Positions 35,098 to 46,578 of a DNA stretch of 64,000 nt are shown one piece after another. Positions within the stretch are counted from its first letter, which is position 1; the number at the start of each line of letters is the position of its first letter. Made by a program: the position numbers and the translations under genes. The notes below the pieces were generated by a model. That model made no database searches, was not told the DNA's origin, and saw nothing but the letters and a program-made list of their open reading frames with translations. Origin of the DNA: Bilabrum cf. latius (taxonomy: Eukaryota; Bigyra: Bicosoecida; Bigyra; Bicosoecida); the NCBI GenBank assembly GCA_965178125.1, contig OZ237744.1:1300733-1364732 (forward strand). Reading direction: 5' to 3'.

Positions 35098-35514
35098 TCA
35101 CATGTACCCCGTATCACTTTCGAGCAGCACAGTTGCCGCCTTTTCCTCGACTAAATCCCACACAGACTTGTCGCTCTTGAATGAAAGGAATGCCTCAGAC
35201 TTCTAGTGCACCTCCCCGAGAGCTGCCTCCGTTGAATACCTTTCGTAAATGAACACTTTGTCCTGATCTTCCCGGGCTTGCAGGATCTTGTACGACAGCG
35301 TTTCAACCTCGTGCTATTCACAGTGAGCTGCCAGTCTCTTGATCTTGCTCACAAATGCGCTTCCTGCGCCCTTCTTGCAGCGCACAGTCACCAGCAGCAC
35401 AAACGCACTCATCTTGCTGCGCTTCTGGGCGGCCGCCCGGAACGCAATGCCTGCTGCGGCCACTCCTACAGCGAATCCTGCAGCGCAAAGCCCGAATGCG
35501 TCGTACTTGCTCAT
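35098..35514 (-). CDS. Small membrane-anchored ABM (antibiotic biosynthesis monooxygenase) domain protein
   Basis: 138 residues from ATG 35514 to TGA 35098-35100, with two TAG=Gln codons (35314-35316 and one later). A hydrophobic N-terminal segment (LCAAGFAVGVAAAGIAF) precedes the domain. The dimeric ferredoxin-like ABM pattern is clear: MSAFVLLVTVRCKKGAGSAF, then ETLSYKILQAREDQDKVFIYERY and a helix with EVHQKSEAFLSF. ABM proteins include quinone-modifying oxygenases and heme-degrading enzymes, but many are of unknown role. It ends 20 bp from the 3' end of the P450 gene (convergent). Confidence 0.75.
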
Positions 35515-35698
35515 TGCAGCGAAAAGTCGTGATTGCTGACGCAGAGTCTAGGAAATGTACTAAAAGTACACTATTGAGAATTCTTTTTTTAGAGTCTAGA
35601 CTCGCGGCACTGCAGTGCAATTCAGCAATTGCATCATTTTTTCATGTCACTTTGCCAGATCTCAGCGTTTAGGTTCTGCCAGTGTCTGCGACAAAGTA

Positions 35699-36053
35699 TC
35701 ACCGCTCCTTCCTCCTGCGCTTCTACGCGGGGCCTCCCGATCTTCGAGAGCTCCCCGCTCGCACGCGGCCAGCTTGGCCAGCGCTTGCCGATTCGCGTAA
35801 CTTGCGCCTGGCAGCTGCTGCTACTTCTTTGTTCAGAGCCCGCCTCGCAGCCTTGGAATCCAACAAGGCCGCAGTGCTGCTGTCTGCCTGGCCACGCCTG
35901 CCCCTTCCGTCTCCCCGCTCCTGGCTACTGTCGCCGTCGCTCTCGTCATCGCTGCCATGCTCAGCTTCCAGTCCGGCTGCGAAGCTGTCATCGCTGGAAT
36001 ATCCCTGACCGTGCCCATCCCCATCCTCGTCCTCGTCCCCATCCCCATCCCCA

Positions 36054-36085
<32 letters not shown>

Positions 36086-37948
36086 TTCGTCTTCGTCATC
36101 CTCGTCATCCTCCCGCATGCCTTGCAACAGATCGAACGGATCCACCCCCGCCAACCCCCCTTCGCCACCAAAAGACTCATCCCCGCCACCAACAATCACG
36201 TCTGCTTCCTCGTCCGATTCTCCCGTGCCCGCCCCTCCAAACCTCGACTCTTCCATCTCCCCTGACGACCCAGCACCTCTGCTCGTGTGGGCCTCGGAGG
36301 TAGACACTGGAGGGGCAAACGCACCCAAAGACGCAGCCGCACCTTCCACCGCGCGCCCTAGAGCCCGCCGCTCTGCCGCCCCCGCCCTAGAAGCTGCTCC
36401 TTCTCCCACCTACCGCAGCCATACGGGTGTGGTCCACAGAGCGGCCATCCTGCGCGCATCCACCGCCACCTCTGCGAGAGACCTTCGCATCGCGCGGCCT
36501 TCGAGCGCCCACAGCTCGTCATGGGTGGTGGCGTGCCCGGCCACCTGAGACACCGACAGGTCTCCCTTGGGTCCCAGGCCCGTCTTGCGACCAGCGGATC
36601 CCCTGCTATCACCCACACTCCCTCCACTTTCCTCGTCGCTGCCAGCGGCACCTTGCTGTTCCTGGTCTTCCCCTTCCGCTTCATGCCCCGCGCCCGCCCC
36701 GCTCTCCGCCTGCCGCCGCTTCACCCGGAGGAAGTAATCGAGCTCGTTCCTCGCAGCTGCCAGAGACTCCTGCCCCAGCAACTTGCCCAGCACCCCCTCC
36801 CCCTCAAACGCAGCCAGCACCTGCCTCTGCTTGAGGTACACGCGCCTCACCAGCTCGCCAGAGTCAGCCCTCCACACCCGCACGCACCGGTCCATCGTGG
36901 CGGCGCAGACCAGGGGCAACCGTGGGTGCACGCTGATGCTCTTCACGCTGCCTGCGGCCCCGTGATACGCCCGACTGACCTTCATGGCGCGGAGATCCAC
37001 CCGGGACACGTAGCCGGCGGCATCCCCCACGTACAGGCTGAGGCTGGCAGCATGGGCGCGGGATGCCGTCAAAGCAAAATCGCGAGCGTCGAGCACAAGC
37101 TCCTGCACAGGCTTCGCGCTGGCTCTTGCGTCCCAAAGTCTAACGTGCCTGTGCCTGCCGGTGGATGCTAGGACAGTGCCTGGGCGACCGAAAGCGGACG
37201 GGCCAACAGCACTGCCGGCACCGCTGCTACTGCTCGAAGTCGAGGCGGAAGCTGAAGATAGCGCCTCTGCTCTCTGTGAAGGTCTTAATCGTGCTCCTGG
37301 TGCGTCCACTTCACCATGTCTCTGCTTTGAGAGCAGACCCACCGGCAAGTCCGGCGAGGACTCGATGAACTGAATGGACGAGGCCCACAAGTCTGACTCG
37401 GCCCCGTACTCATCATCTGCAGGCATGCTGCCCCGAAAAGTTACGGCGCAGCCTCGTTCAATATCGAACACCTGTGGAGGTACATTTCTCCCTGCAGCTG
37501 CTGCCACTGCAGACATGGACGATCCCGCCAGGCAATCGATTCTGGCTGGCCCCTCCCCGTGATCGGGCAACCCAGGTGGAAGCAGCTCGCATGATACCGT
37601 AGCAGCCTCGCCCTCACTGCTAGGCTTACAAAGGGAGAAACATGCATTTCCACCAGACGAAACGGCTCCTGCCACCATCGATGCCGACGATGAGGCGAAC
37701 GCAACTGCAACCGTGGGTTCTTTGGGCCCTATGATCACGTGCTGCGCACCAGCATCCCGAGAATTCCATAGATTAACACGATTAGACTTGGTCGCCTGTA
37801 CAATCTGGAGTGAGCCATCAGCAAGCATCCGGAACTCTGCAGCTCGCGGCGCATGTTCCTTCGAAAAGGCTCCCCCTCGAATGATGCGCTCTCTCTCCAA
37901 ATCAACCGCTTTTCTCCAGCCGCACTCATCCAGCGTAATTATTCTCAT
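35699..37948 (-). CDS. WDR74: WDR74/Nsa1-like ribosome-assembly WD40 protein
   Basis: A single exon of 749 residues, ATG 37948 to TGA 35699-35701. A TAG at 36410-36412 and one at 35723-35725 are read as Gln. WD repeats are followed by the family signature: GYVSRVDLRAMKVSRAYHG, VKSISVHPRLPLVCAATMDR, VRVWRADSGELVRRVYLKQR and later HDELWALEGRAMRRS. WDR74/Nsa1 acts in nucleolar 60S pre-ribosome maturation with the AAA ATPase NVL. The C-terminal extension has a long Asp/Glu run (microsatellite near 36043-36115) and ends with the basic tail KRRRKER, a plausible nuclear signal. It is roughly twice the size of animal WDR74. Confidence 0.82.
36043..36115 (-). repeat. Acidic coding microsatellite (GACGAG type)
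   Basis: Short-unit repeat encoding alternating Asp, Glu and Gly in the WDR74-like C-terminal extension; it stays in frame. Confidence 0.8.
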
Positions 37949-38176
37949 ATTTTAAAAACTAACCAATTGAAGGAAGCTGCGGTAGTTCACCCAGGGAGCT
38001 TCGAAATGACCGCTGATGAACTGCAAGTGCTCTCGCCGCCGGATGGGCCGGAGCCAAAAATGTGCAGTGTGCTACGGATGGGTACGAACCGGATCTACAT
38101 AGTCAATTGCGCTTTCAACTCGTCCATTAGGTCCCGTGCTTCAAGTGTCCAGCGGGGCCCCACCCGACGGGACACA

Positions 38177-39259
38177 TCAGTGAGAAGTCTTCATTGGCCC
38201 GCCGGAAGCGAACACGAAAGGGCTAGAGCTGCCTCCCTTGCCTTGCCCTGCAGCCCGGGGAGCAGGCCTGCCGGCCCCGCGGGCGCGGGCCCCGCCAGCC
38301 CCCGCTCGGGCCGACGACTTGGTGGGAGCCGCTCCCCCCGCAGCCACCCAGCCCTCGTCGTGCCCCACCTCCAGGCTGGCATCGCCCAGCTCGGCAGCGA
38401 GCCGGGACAGCACTGCGTCTGCTTCGGCAGCAGCAGCAGCGCCCAGCGATGCAGCAGTAACCGGACCGCCGGTGCGTGCCACAAGAGGGCGCGCCGGGGG
38501 GGCGGACGAGGACGAGGCGGCCGCAGCGGTGCTCGCGTCGGAATCAATTGTGACCTTCTTCGACTGCGTCGCCTCGCCTTCCTTCTCAGGGGCCTCAAAG
38601 CCCGGCACAGCGCCTGCCACTGCCTTCGGGACATGCGTCCGTCCCTTGCGAGACTTGCTGGCTCCGCCGCTCGCCGCGCCCCGAGCACCTCCAGACTTCC
38701 CCTTGCCCTTGGAAGACTTCCCACTCTTCATCGGGTCCTCAGACAGCTTTTCCTCGAGCCAAGCCGCAGCCTTGCTGTCAAGACTTTCGCATTCCCGCAG
38801 CAGCGTCCTGCGCTGCGCTCTCTGCGCCTCCTGGCCTGCCAGCTGGAGCTTGTCGAGGGTTACCGACGCATTGTCCACAAAAGCCTTGACAAATTGGCGC
38901 TTCTTCTGGGCTTTATCGCCATCTTTTGGGATCGGGAGGCCCGTTTCTTTCAACTTCTTTGCACCTCCCCCGCTCTTCTTGCCGCGGCTTCGCTTGGCTT
39001 TCCGGCCCTCGATCCATCTGGTCAGCAACGAGCTGACCCGTTCGAGTTCCAGCTCGAACGCTCGGAGAACTCGAGTTGCTTCTTTCAGTGCTTCCTTCTT
39101 CAATTCTTCTTCGGTGGGACCTGCAGCAGGTCTGGGACTTGACGCGGCCTTGCGAGGCGCCGCCGCGGCTGCCGCCGGCGAAGCACTCGGGGCAGGAGCA
39201 GGAGAGTCCTGCACATGCTGCTCCTATTGATTTGTCTCACCACCAAGGATGTTTCCCAT
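38177..39259 (-). CDS. Basic helical protein, possible BAG-like domain
   Basis: 360 residues, ATG 39259 to TGA 38177-38179, with one TAG=Gln (39224-39226). It begins MGNILGGE, a good N-myristoylation context. Helices follow: EEELKKEALKEATRVLRAFELEL, then QFVKAFVDNASVTLDKLQL and LRECESLDSKAAAWLEEKL, separated by Lys-rich linkers. The three-helix pattern recalls a BAG domain (HSP70 nucleotide-exchange helpers), but this is weak. The C-terminal half is Ala/Gly/Ser/Arg-rich and disordered. A long overlapping open frame on the plus strand is considered a shadow because the minus frame has the coherent helices. Confidence 0.6.
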
Positions 39260-39435
39260 GCTGCGATGGGTCCCAAACCTTGATTGGTAGGGCAGCAGAG
39301 ACTGCTTGCTGGCGTGCGGCCGGGGATCCCGTATTCGGTATTCATCTTCACGTTTTGACTCGTGCTGCCACCCGTTGGTTGCACGCTCCAAAGGTATTTG
39401 GCCTGAATACAACGTATCCATTATCAAGGTAGAAG

Positions 39436-41868
39436 ATGTCCACTGTGATAGACGCTTTTTTGTCACCTCAGAATGAGATCAGACGCAAGGTATCGCGCTC
39501 TCGGCGGCGAAGCTCTCGCGGAAATCGAGCAGGCTTGCGCGCCCTGCTCTCACCAAACCTGGCTCCAGTTGGACATAGCTCCCAGAAACTGTAAGTTTAT
39601 GCATTCTACTCAAGATACGCACGAATTTCCTGGTACGACTAGCCTAATCGGCTCGTATTTTCCCGGCGGCGCAGTAGTGGCAACCGCAGTAGACGCGGCA
39701 GAACCCCGCAATCGGCCACTGCTTCTAGGCTGAGCCTGGACAGATCGCCATCACCGGTTCAAATAAAGCGTAGGTAGGTGCTCCGGAACATCGACAGGAA
39801 TCATCGACCCAACTCGACCAGAAAGTCACTCCAATTGTCTGGAACTGCAACGATTGCGAGACCAGCTGGTAGCCTTCTGCAGTCGCAACCATTGAGGCGA
39901 ATGGTGTCACCTCGGCTTAAGACTTGCTATAAAAAGAAAGAAGGGGCGGGCAAGGAATCCATACGGTCGTAGGAAGGTCGCCTAGTGCGTAGTCCGGAGG
40001 CGGCTGTGGAGCAGCAGTCAAGCAAGAAGGTGGCTGGCACGGCTGCACAGGGGTCTTCTTCGCCTATAGATGCGTCCAATTCGTGCAGGAGGGTCATAAA
40101 TACACCTACACCTGAGACCGGCCATTTTCCAAGCAAGGACGACCACCAATGCGCGCGTCAGGTCGCGAGTAAGGAGCCTGTCATGTCGTCTGCCCCACAC
40201 GCAGAGACTCTCCGAAGTGCTCTGCCGAACCCCTTTGTAGAGGCTGCCTTGGGATTCTCTAGCTAGAGCAGAATAGTGCGCATGAATGACACGCCAAACG
40301 CTCGAGAAAGCTCCAGCCCGCATCCGGTCGCTGAAGCTGCAGCTGGCCAGGGGGGTGTGCAGAATGGCACCGTCCGCCCAACTGGTGGTGCAGCTGCCGT
40401 CGATCCATCAGCGTGGGTAACACCCAACTCCCTAGCCGATGAACTCCTCCAAGATATTGCAGGGGCAAGCGCTGGGAACCGAGAGGGGGGCGGTGAGGAC
40501 CAGCCGCAGATTGCGAGAGACCAGGGCAGCTCGCGCTTCGGCGTCATGCAGAGACTTGCTGCCCGTCTGCAGACTGCTTTGAAGCAAACACCCAGCGGGT
40601 CTGACAGTGGCAGCAAGCACAAGCAGCACCCGACTCCTGTGCCCCTGGCAGCAGGAGTCACGACTGAAGCCGCCACCCGGGCCCTGGAGGGCATGCAACT
40701 GCTGCACCGATGGGGCTCCGAGCAGGAGGCAGCAGCCCATGCAGCGCAGCGCAAGCTGGACTTAGCAAGAAAATAGGCATGTGCCTTTTAGAGCGAGTGC
40801 GACTCGCTGCGCAAGGAGCGCGGGTCTCTGGCATCCCGGCTTTTTGCTACCCAGCTGGACCTGACTGAGGCCAGGGCGAGGGTCACCGGGCTCGCTGCCG
40901 CGGCGCGTCTGGCGCACGAATAGGAACAGCGAATGCGGGCGATCAAGCACCGATGCAGAGCTGCGCAGCAGGTGGCTGCGACCTCGCGGCTTCCACTGGC
41001 AGCTGGTGCGAGGAAGAAGGAAGCAGGCACACAGACTGCGTCTGGAACTGCAGCAGCTGGTGCGAGGAAGAAGGAAGCAGGCACACAGACTGCGTCTGGA
41101 ACTGCAGCAGCCGTTGCATTGGAGCACGCAAGCACACAGACTGCCGCTGGTTCTGCACTACCATCAAAGCTGTGCTCGCAGGAATGCGTTGGAGTTCACA
41201 GCATTCGCCCTTCCCAGGCCGTGGTGTTGCGCCCAGTAGCTTTATCCCCTAGCTCCTCCCGAAGCCCGGTAGCTTCATCCCCTAGCTCCTCCCGAAGCCC
41301 TGCTCCACCAGGAGCCGGCAGTGGCAGCGGCTCGCCACGACTGGCAGGCCACAGCGCGCAGATGGGCATGATGCGCGTTTCGTTCTCGCCAGCCTCTGTC
41401 TACGAGGAAACCGACCATCCGGGGCCAGTACCAGCAGCAGCAAAGCCAACAGTGATTCCGGTCTACTTCAAGTCGCCGCCCGGCAGCAGTGGTTGCCCCC
41501 CCGCCCCTGAGATCCGGAAGCTCCCTAGCCTCACGCGCCCCGATGAGCTCACTGATGATGCTTGGGCCAACTGCTACGGGTCGCATGTTCCAGCGGATGC
41601 GACTGGGGCATACCGCCGGGCCCCTTGGTTGCAGACAGCCAGCAAGCGTGCGGCTGGTAGCTCTCGTGGCAGGCGCACGGCTGTCTCCATTGGACCAGCT
41701 CGACGCGCGCAATTTGGCGGTGGTGTTGGATCTCGAAGGGGCCATGTCACGCTCGCGCATCAAGCTAGCCTTCGCGTTGGCCCTCGGAAGCGGGCTGTCT
41801 CGCGCAAGCCCAGTCCGCTGGGCAGGCCAGCTAGCAAGGCTGGCAAAACGGGTCATCAGAGCAGCTGA
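39436..41868 (+). CDS. Arg/Ser-rich coiled-coil protein, unknown
   Basis: Two exons: 39436-39590 and 39675-41868, with an 84-nt intron (gtaagt...gcgcag), giving 782 residues and a TGA stop. The start MSTVIDAFLSPQNEIRRK was chosen because it keeps the Arg/Ser-rich frame (RRRSSRGNRAG ... SGNRSRRGRTPQS) continuous across the intron in phase; the ATG at 39473 in another frame does not splice in phase. At least six TAG codons are read as Gln. The middle has a coiled coil (SECDSLRKERGSLASRLFAT), then two copies of an 18-residue repeat with a GTQT motif, then Pro/Ser-rich tail. SR-like and TQT motifs occur in splicing and centriolar proteins respectively; no family is recognised. Confidence 0.65.
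41001..41108 (+). repeat. 54-bp in-frame tandem duplication
   Basis: Two near-identical 54-bp units starting at 41001 and 41055, each coding for 18 residues around KKEAGTQTASGTAA. A third, diverged TQT motif follows. Confidence 0.9.
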
Positions 41869-42137
41869 AGGCAAGAATTAGGTGGTGAATGTCATAAGTA
41901 CAGTTTGAACTCTTCGAAACACTCTATGCTTTGCCGCCGACGCCTGTTCACACAGACACCCAAGAATACACACATTTCTGCGCAATCGCTACACCTGCAG
42001 TGCACGATGGCGCCGATGTACCCCGCAACCACAGCCGCAAGAGCGTATGAGCGACACCAGCAGGGCCGGTAGCCTCTCGCAAGAGCTTTCATTGTCCGTC
42101 ATTCAGCAGCTGGATTGCTGCTGCGCATTCCCTGCCG

Positions 42138-45044
42138 TCACGTCGCCGGTGCGTCGATGAGGCCGTGCGCGCGCGCCAACCAGTAGGGTGCGATGAACAC
42201 CCCGCCGTCCATCTCTGTCTGGCCGTTGCACCCATCCAGATCGTGAGGGTTGCCGTTCCAGCGTCCCTAGCACCGTTCGTCCGCGGGCAGCACGCCCATC
42301 GACTCGGTGCCGTGCCGGGCGTCTCTGTTCTCCTCCGGGTCCAGCCAGATGTCCAAGCGGTCGCTGTTCTGCACGGGCCACTGCAGGGGATCCAGCGGCC
42401 ACTGGCGGAGGTTGGCGGCGGCAGAGCGGGCGAGGAAGGACATCTCGGAGGCATCGACCCCGGCGGGGGGGATGGTGCAGCCGCCGCCGGGCTAGGGGCG
42501 CTGCGAGCCTGGCTGTACCTTGGTGCAGGTGCCGTCCAGGGCCACGCTGGAGAAGATGGCAGCCCACAGATCCGGGCGGGTGGGAGCCACAAAGTCCCAG
42601 GTGCGTCGCAGCCCCATGAGTGTCAAGCTCTCCGGCGTGGGCAAGTCTGCGTCCCCGGTCACTGCGGCCCCGAGCTTGGTGAGGCTCTTGGAGTGCAGGT
42701 AGGCGTAGAAGGGCAGGAAGGTCAGCTCGTCATCCGAGTAGTTGTCATCCGACGGGGCCTCGATCTTCAGGTTGACGATGTTGCTGCCGTAGCCAGCGCC
42801 GCCCTCGGATACAGGCACAAACAGCTTCTTCCAGCCAGACAGGATCACGGCAGTTCCAGCCGTGTCGTTGAGCTCCAAGGCGGCGTCGTAGGCGTTGGCC
42901 AGCAGCGCTGCTGCTTCCAGCGAGCTCACGCCGCGGTTGTCGCTCCAGGTGCGGTTGTCATTGATATACTCAGGGTTCCAATGGCCCCAACGCGTCGGCT
43001 TCCCATCGAAATCCTTGAGAGTGAAGTTGTTCGAGACAATATACACTGCAGTGTTCCGCAGAAGCTCAGCTGCTCGAGTCCGGACGTGAGCGGGAATCTA
43101 CCGCTCAGGTGACAGACCCTCTGCGGCACGAGCAGCAGCGCTGACAGCTGCGAATGCGAATGTGTGTCCGACCACCTCATCACTGCTGGTGGTTCCCTTC
43201 CAGGTCCACCCGGGCATCGACGTGCTGTTGTGCCATGCGCTATCTCCTGCGGGGGGGGGCGTGCTGGGGTCCAGGCAAGAGCGGGCCATGAGGCCCTTGA
43301 TGCCTGTCACGTTGTTGAGCAGCTCCATGCCGCTAAAGTAGCGCTCCACCCGCTCCACCGGGGTCATGAGCGTGTGTTCATTGGGCACGTCTGCCTGGCC
43401 AAGCACAGTCTGCCACAGAGCTCCGGCCAGCACCACGGACGTCCAAAGGCCCTGGTTGTCGCTTGGGCCCTGCACTGCTCCACTCAGGTCTCCAAAGCTG
43501 GGCAGATCACTCTCGCCAACCATGCCGTGCCGATTGTGCCGTGCATCGTTGATGTTCCAGGTCCTAGTGGCCTTCTCTGCTAGGGTCCAACGCTGCGGAT
43601 CGACCACTGCCACACCGAAAGTCACCGGGGATGCGCCCTGCTCATACTCCGAGGAAATCTAGGACGTAGTGACGGCAACGAACATGTCTCCCTGGTTGAC
43701 ACCCTGTCCGATCGCCAGGTCGGAGACCCCATCGGAGGGCAGCCATCGCCCGTGCCTCAGCCACTTCCACGGCCAGCTGCCTGCGGGTCGAGCCACCCCG
43801 CCCGGGGAGCCTAGCGCCCCCTCCGGACCTGTCTCGACGCTCATGCTATCCACACTGCGCTAGTGACCCCCCGCTGCTGCCTCTCCACTCGGCGACGAGC
43901 CCGGACTTGCGAGTGCGAGCCCAGTGGTGGTGCCTGCGGCGATGCGGGTGGAGCACTGCCCTGCTGCATCCAGGCCGCGTTGAGCTGCCACGCTCGTGGT
44001 GTTTCCCATCGGTAATCCAGCCCACCCTGGCACACGCACGACTGTGCCATTGGCCCACCTGACGTTCAGCACCGATCTGGTGCCCACGACGAGTGCACCG
44101 GCGAACTCGTCGGCCTTGCCATCTCCCGAACATGCAGAGAGAGACCGGTCAAACGGCGGAACGAATGCCAGGGCGGTCACTTCGTTGTCATATACCCCAC
44201 CTGTTCCTGTTGATACCACTGATACCCACTCAAACCCCAACACGGTCGGGGCAGGCGAGGCGCCCGTCTCGTTGGTGCCTGAACGGACGTAGTACATGCG
44301 ATCCACACCACCGGCAGCGACCATTTGCTGCGTTGGTCCCTCTTGCAGGGGGCTGCAGGCCACCGCGTTAAATCCGTAGCCACCCACAACCCGCGATGGT
44401 CCTGCTGAGGACGATCCTGCCATCCAGAGGCCATCGCTTGATGCGATCCAAACTACCCCGCTATTTGCTGGGTCGATTTGCGCATCCTGCACATTGCCCG
44501 AGCCGACCTCATGCTTCCCGATAAATGAACAAGTTCCCACGATGCTGCTCCCAGACTATTTGACAGTGCAGCTCGACTGGGCCAACACGGATCCCTGCTG
44601 CGAGTTGCAGGCGGAAGCAATGGCAACTGTGCCATCACTAGATGCAGCTACATCGCTTTTACAGCCCACGCCGATTTGCATCGGGCCAATATCAATGTGT
44701 GACCACTGTAGCTGCAGCAACCAGTCCTGTGGGGCTGGAGACAGAAGCGGAGAATCAGCACCAGAATTGGATGGCGGTACGGCTGCTGCGAAGAGCTGCT
44801 GGTCATCGAAACCAACGACGATCAGGCCTCGCCAATCGTCGGGTTGGCCAGACACAGCACGGCTAGGAAGCGATTCAATGAACGCTGGCCTGCTTCTCGT
44901 TGGAAGGTCGCCCCAAGCAGTCACTGTCACTTGGGAATCCTGTTGTGCAGCAAAAATACTGCTTGAAAGCTATTCAAATGCAGCGTCACGCAAGGCGTTT
45001 GTGGCAAGTAAACAACTTATATGAATGGCTAGCTAGTACTTCAT
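42138..45044 (-). CDS. Large probable extracellular protein with helical-toroid C-terminal domain
   Basis: A single open frame of 968 residues ending TGA 42138-42140, with many TAG=Gln codons (for example 42492, 43098, 43659, 43860 and 44556 regions). The N-terminal half has beta-propeller-like strands (GVVWIASSDGLWMAG, GALVVGTRSVLNVRW). The C-terminal half has WNINDARHNRHGMVGE, then FDGKPTRWGHWNPEY, WSDNRGVSSLEAAALLANAYDAALE, YSDDELTFLPFYAYL and APYWLARAHGLI. This pattern suggests an (alpha/alpha) toroid as in some glycoside hydrolases and lyases. Many Asn-x-Ser/Thr sites (NRTW, NNVTG, HNSTS, GNETG) fit secretion. The ATG at 45044 gives no clear signal peptide, so an upstream exon is likely missing. 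Confidence 0.6.
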
Positions 45045-45495
45045 GTCCGCGAGGAAGCTGCGCGCAGTGGACGACAAAAAGATCTGCGATGTGCCGTCCG
45101 GGAGTGCACGCTACAACCGCGGGGTGTGCAGGTCCAGGGTGCAGGTCACCAGGTGACCGTCACCTGCAGGTCACCTCACGGCAGGACAAGACACGGGCAC
45201 CGGCACAGAGAACTGTAGTGCCACGTCAATGGGGGGACACAATGGGAGGATTGCGGGCTCCAGATGCAAGGCACAAGGGAGGCATGAGTGGCGGCGGGCT
45301 GCGCGGCCAGCAGCGTCACAGCGCGAACAGTAGGCCGATAGGCGGGTGGATGAATCCATTGTGGAGGAAGCCCATTGGGTCCGCGGGGCTGTTGGCAACT
45401 TATTCGTAGCATGCCCCCAAATCAAAAATGTTGATTCTGGGTTGCCTGGCTGCGTTCGTCTCCCTCACACAGGGTGCACAATAAATGGAATGAAT
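45045..45495. other. Intergenic region with inverted-repeat cluster
   Basis: 451 bp between two minus-strand genes. At 45128-45177 it holds repeated GGTCACC/GGTGACC and TGCAGGT words that can fold into a hairpin. The rest has no convincing gene, although a 5' exon of the preceding gene could lie here. Confidence 0.5.
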
Positions 45496-46422
45496 TCACT
45501 TCTGCTTCGTACGACTACCAGCACGTGGTCGAGCCTGCTTTAAGCTATTGTTGGCTCTCGCGCCTCTATCCTCCCCCTGCAATCCCTCGGTCTACTCAAG
45601 CTGCGCGTCGTGCACGCTCAGGTGATTCACAAAAGTGTACACCGAAAATACAACGAAGAGCCTCCTGAACCACACAAACTGCGACCAATGGGCAGACATG
45701 GCCTTCCAAGAGTGCATTGGGTCGCTGTGCATGCACACCATGCCACTGCCGCAACACCACCACCACGCCAATGTCCACAACCCGGCGATACTTCCGCAGA
45801 ACTTGGTAATCAAATTCGTACTGCTTAATGTAACAAGTTTAGCCACACCATTACCATGCTTTCGTTGGAGCTAGGCGGACGCCCGGCGGACACCCCTGTG
45901 GGTGTCTCTGTGGTTCGGGTGCCCACTAACCCCCCAGTCATCAAAGGTTAACAGCCAAGCAGGAGCACCTCGCGATCCGATATATTCGTAAATGGCCTTA
46001 GCCACGGCATTATCATTCCATACACGGGCGAATCCATCCTGCAGCTCACCAACATCGAGAACCTTGACACTGTCTCCGCGAATGCCGAGCGATGCTGCAC
46101 TCTTGCCAATTTCCTCCGTTCGCTTCTGCCCAAGGCCATCAGCTCCTCCGTTTGAAAGACACAGAATCCGAACATCCACCCTGTTGGATACTAGCCAATC
46201 AATCGCTGGAACGAAAAACATCGCCTCGTCGTCTGGGTGGGCAATTACAAGTAGGACATATCCTCCCGGCAGCGCTCGAATTGATCCACACATATACTGT
46301 TCAGCTATTTCGTATACAAATAGAAGGCACCAGCATACCGCAAGGGCTCCGCTAAACAGGAAAACAGCCAGGACACAATAGCTAGCCGAACTTGCTAGCC
46401 TTGCAGCAAGCGATTCCTCCAT
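45496..46422 (-). CDS. PIGL: PIG-L family N-acetylglucosaminyl-PI de-N-acetylase
   Basis: 308 residues, ATG 46422 to TGA 45496-45498, with two TAG=Gln codons (45871-45873 and 45592-45594). An N-terminal membrane segment (YCVLAVFLFSGALAVCWCLLFV) is followed by the zinc motif VLLVIAHPDDEAMFF, then CLSNGGADGLG, LDVGELQDGF, FDDWGVSGHPNH and the family C-terminal signature KAMSAHWSQFVWFRRLF. PIG-L carries out the second step of GPI-anchor synthesis on the cytosolic face of the ER. Without TAG=Gln the protein would lose the C-terminal signature, so this gene is good support for the code. It diverges from NFU1 across 156 bp. Confidence 0.93.
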
Positions 46423-46578
46423 AAAAGCCGGAACACGAGAGGGGAATCGCCCTCTACGTAACACAACCTTGATTGGGGCGGTTCAGCTGAACAGCTTGTT
46501 GCTGTGCGCCGGAAAAGTACATTCCGGAGCGAAAAAGCCAAGAGCAAGTTGAGACTCTAACAATCCACCGAGTCAGTA

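Noticed and set aside
37853-39142. 429-residue plus-strand open frame
   Set aside because: It overlaps the minus-strand helical protein, is low complexity in its second half, and starts inside the WDR74 5' end.
39473-39733. 86-residue plus-strand frame starting at ATG 39473
   Set aside because: The neighbouring frame from ATG 39436 carries the Arg/Ser-rich protein and splices in phase; this frame does not.
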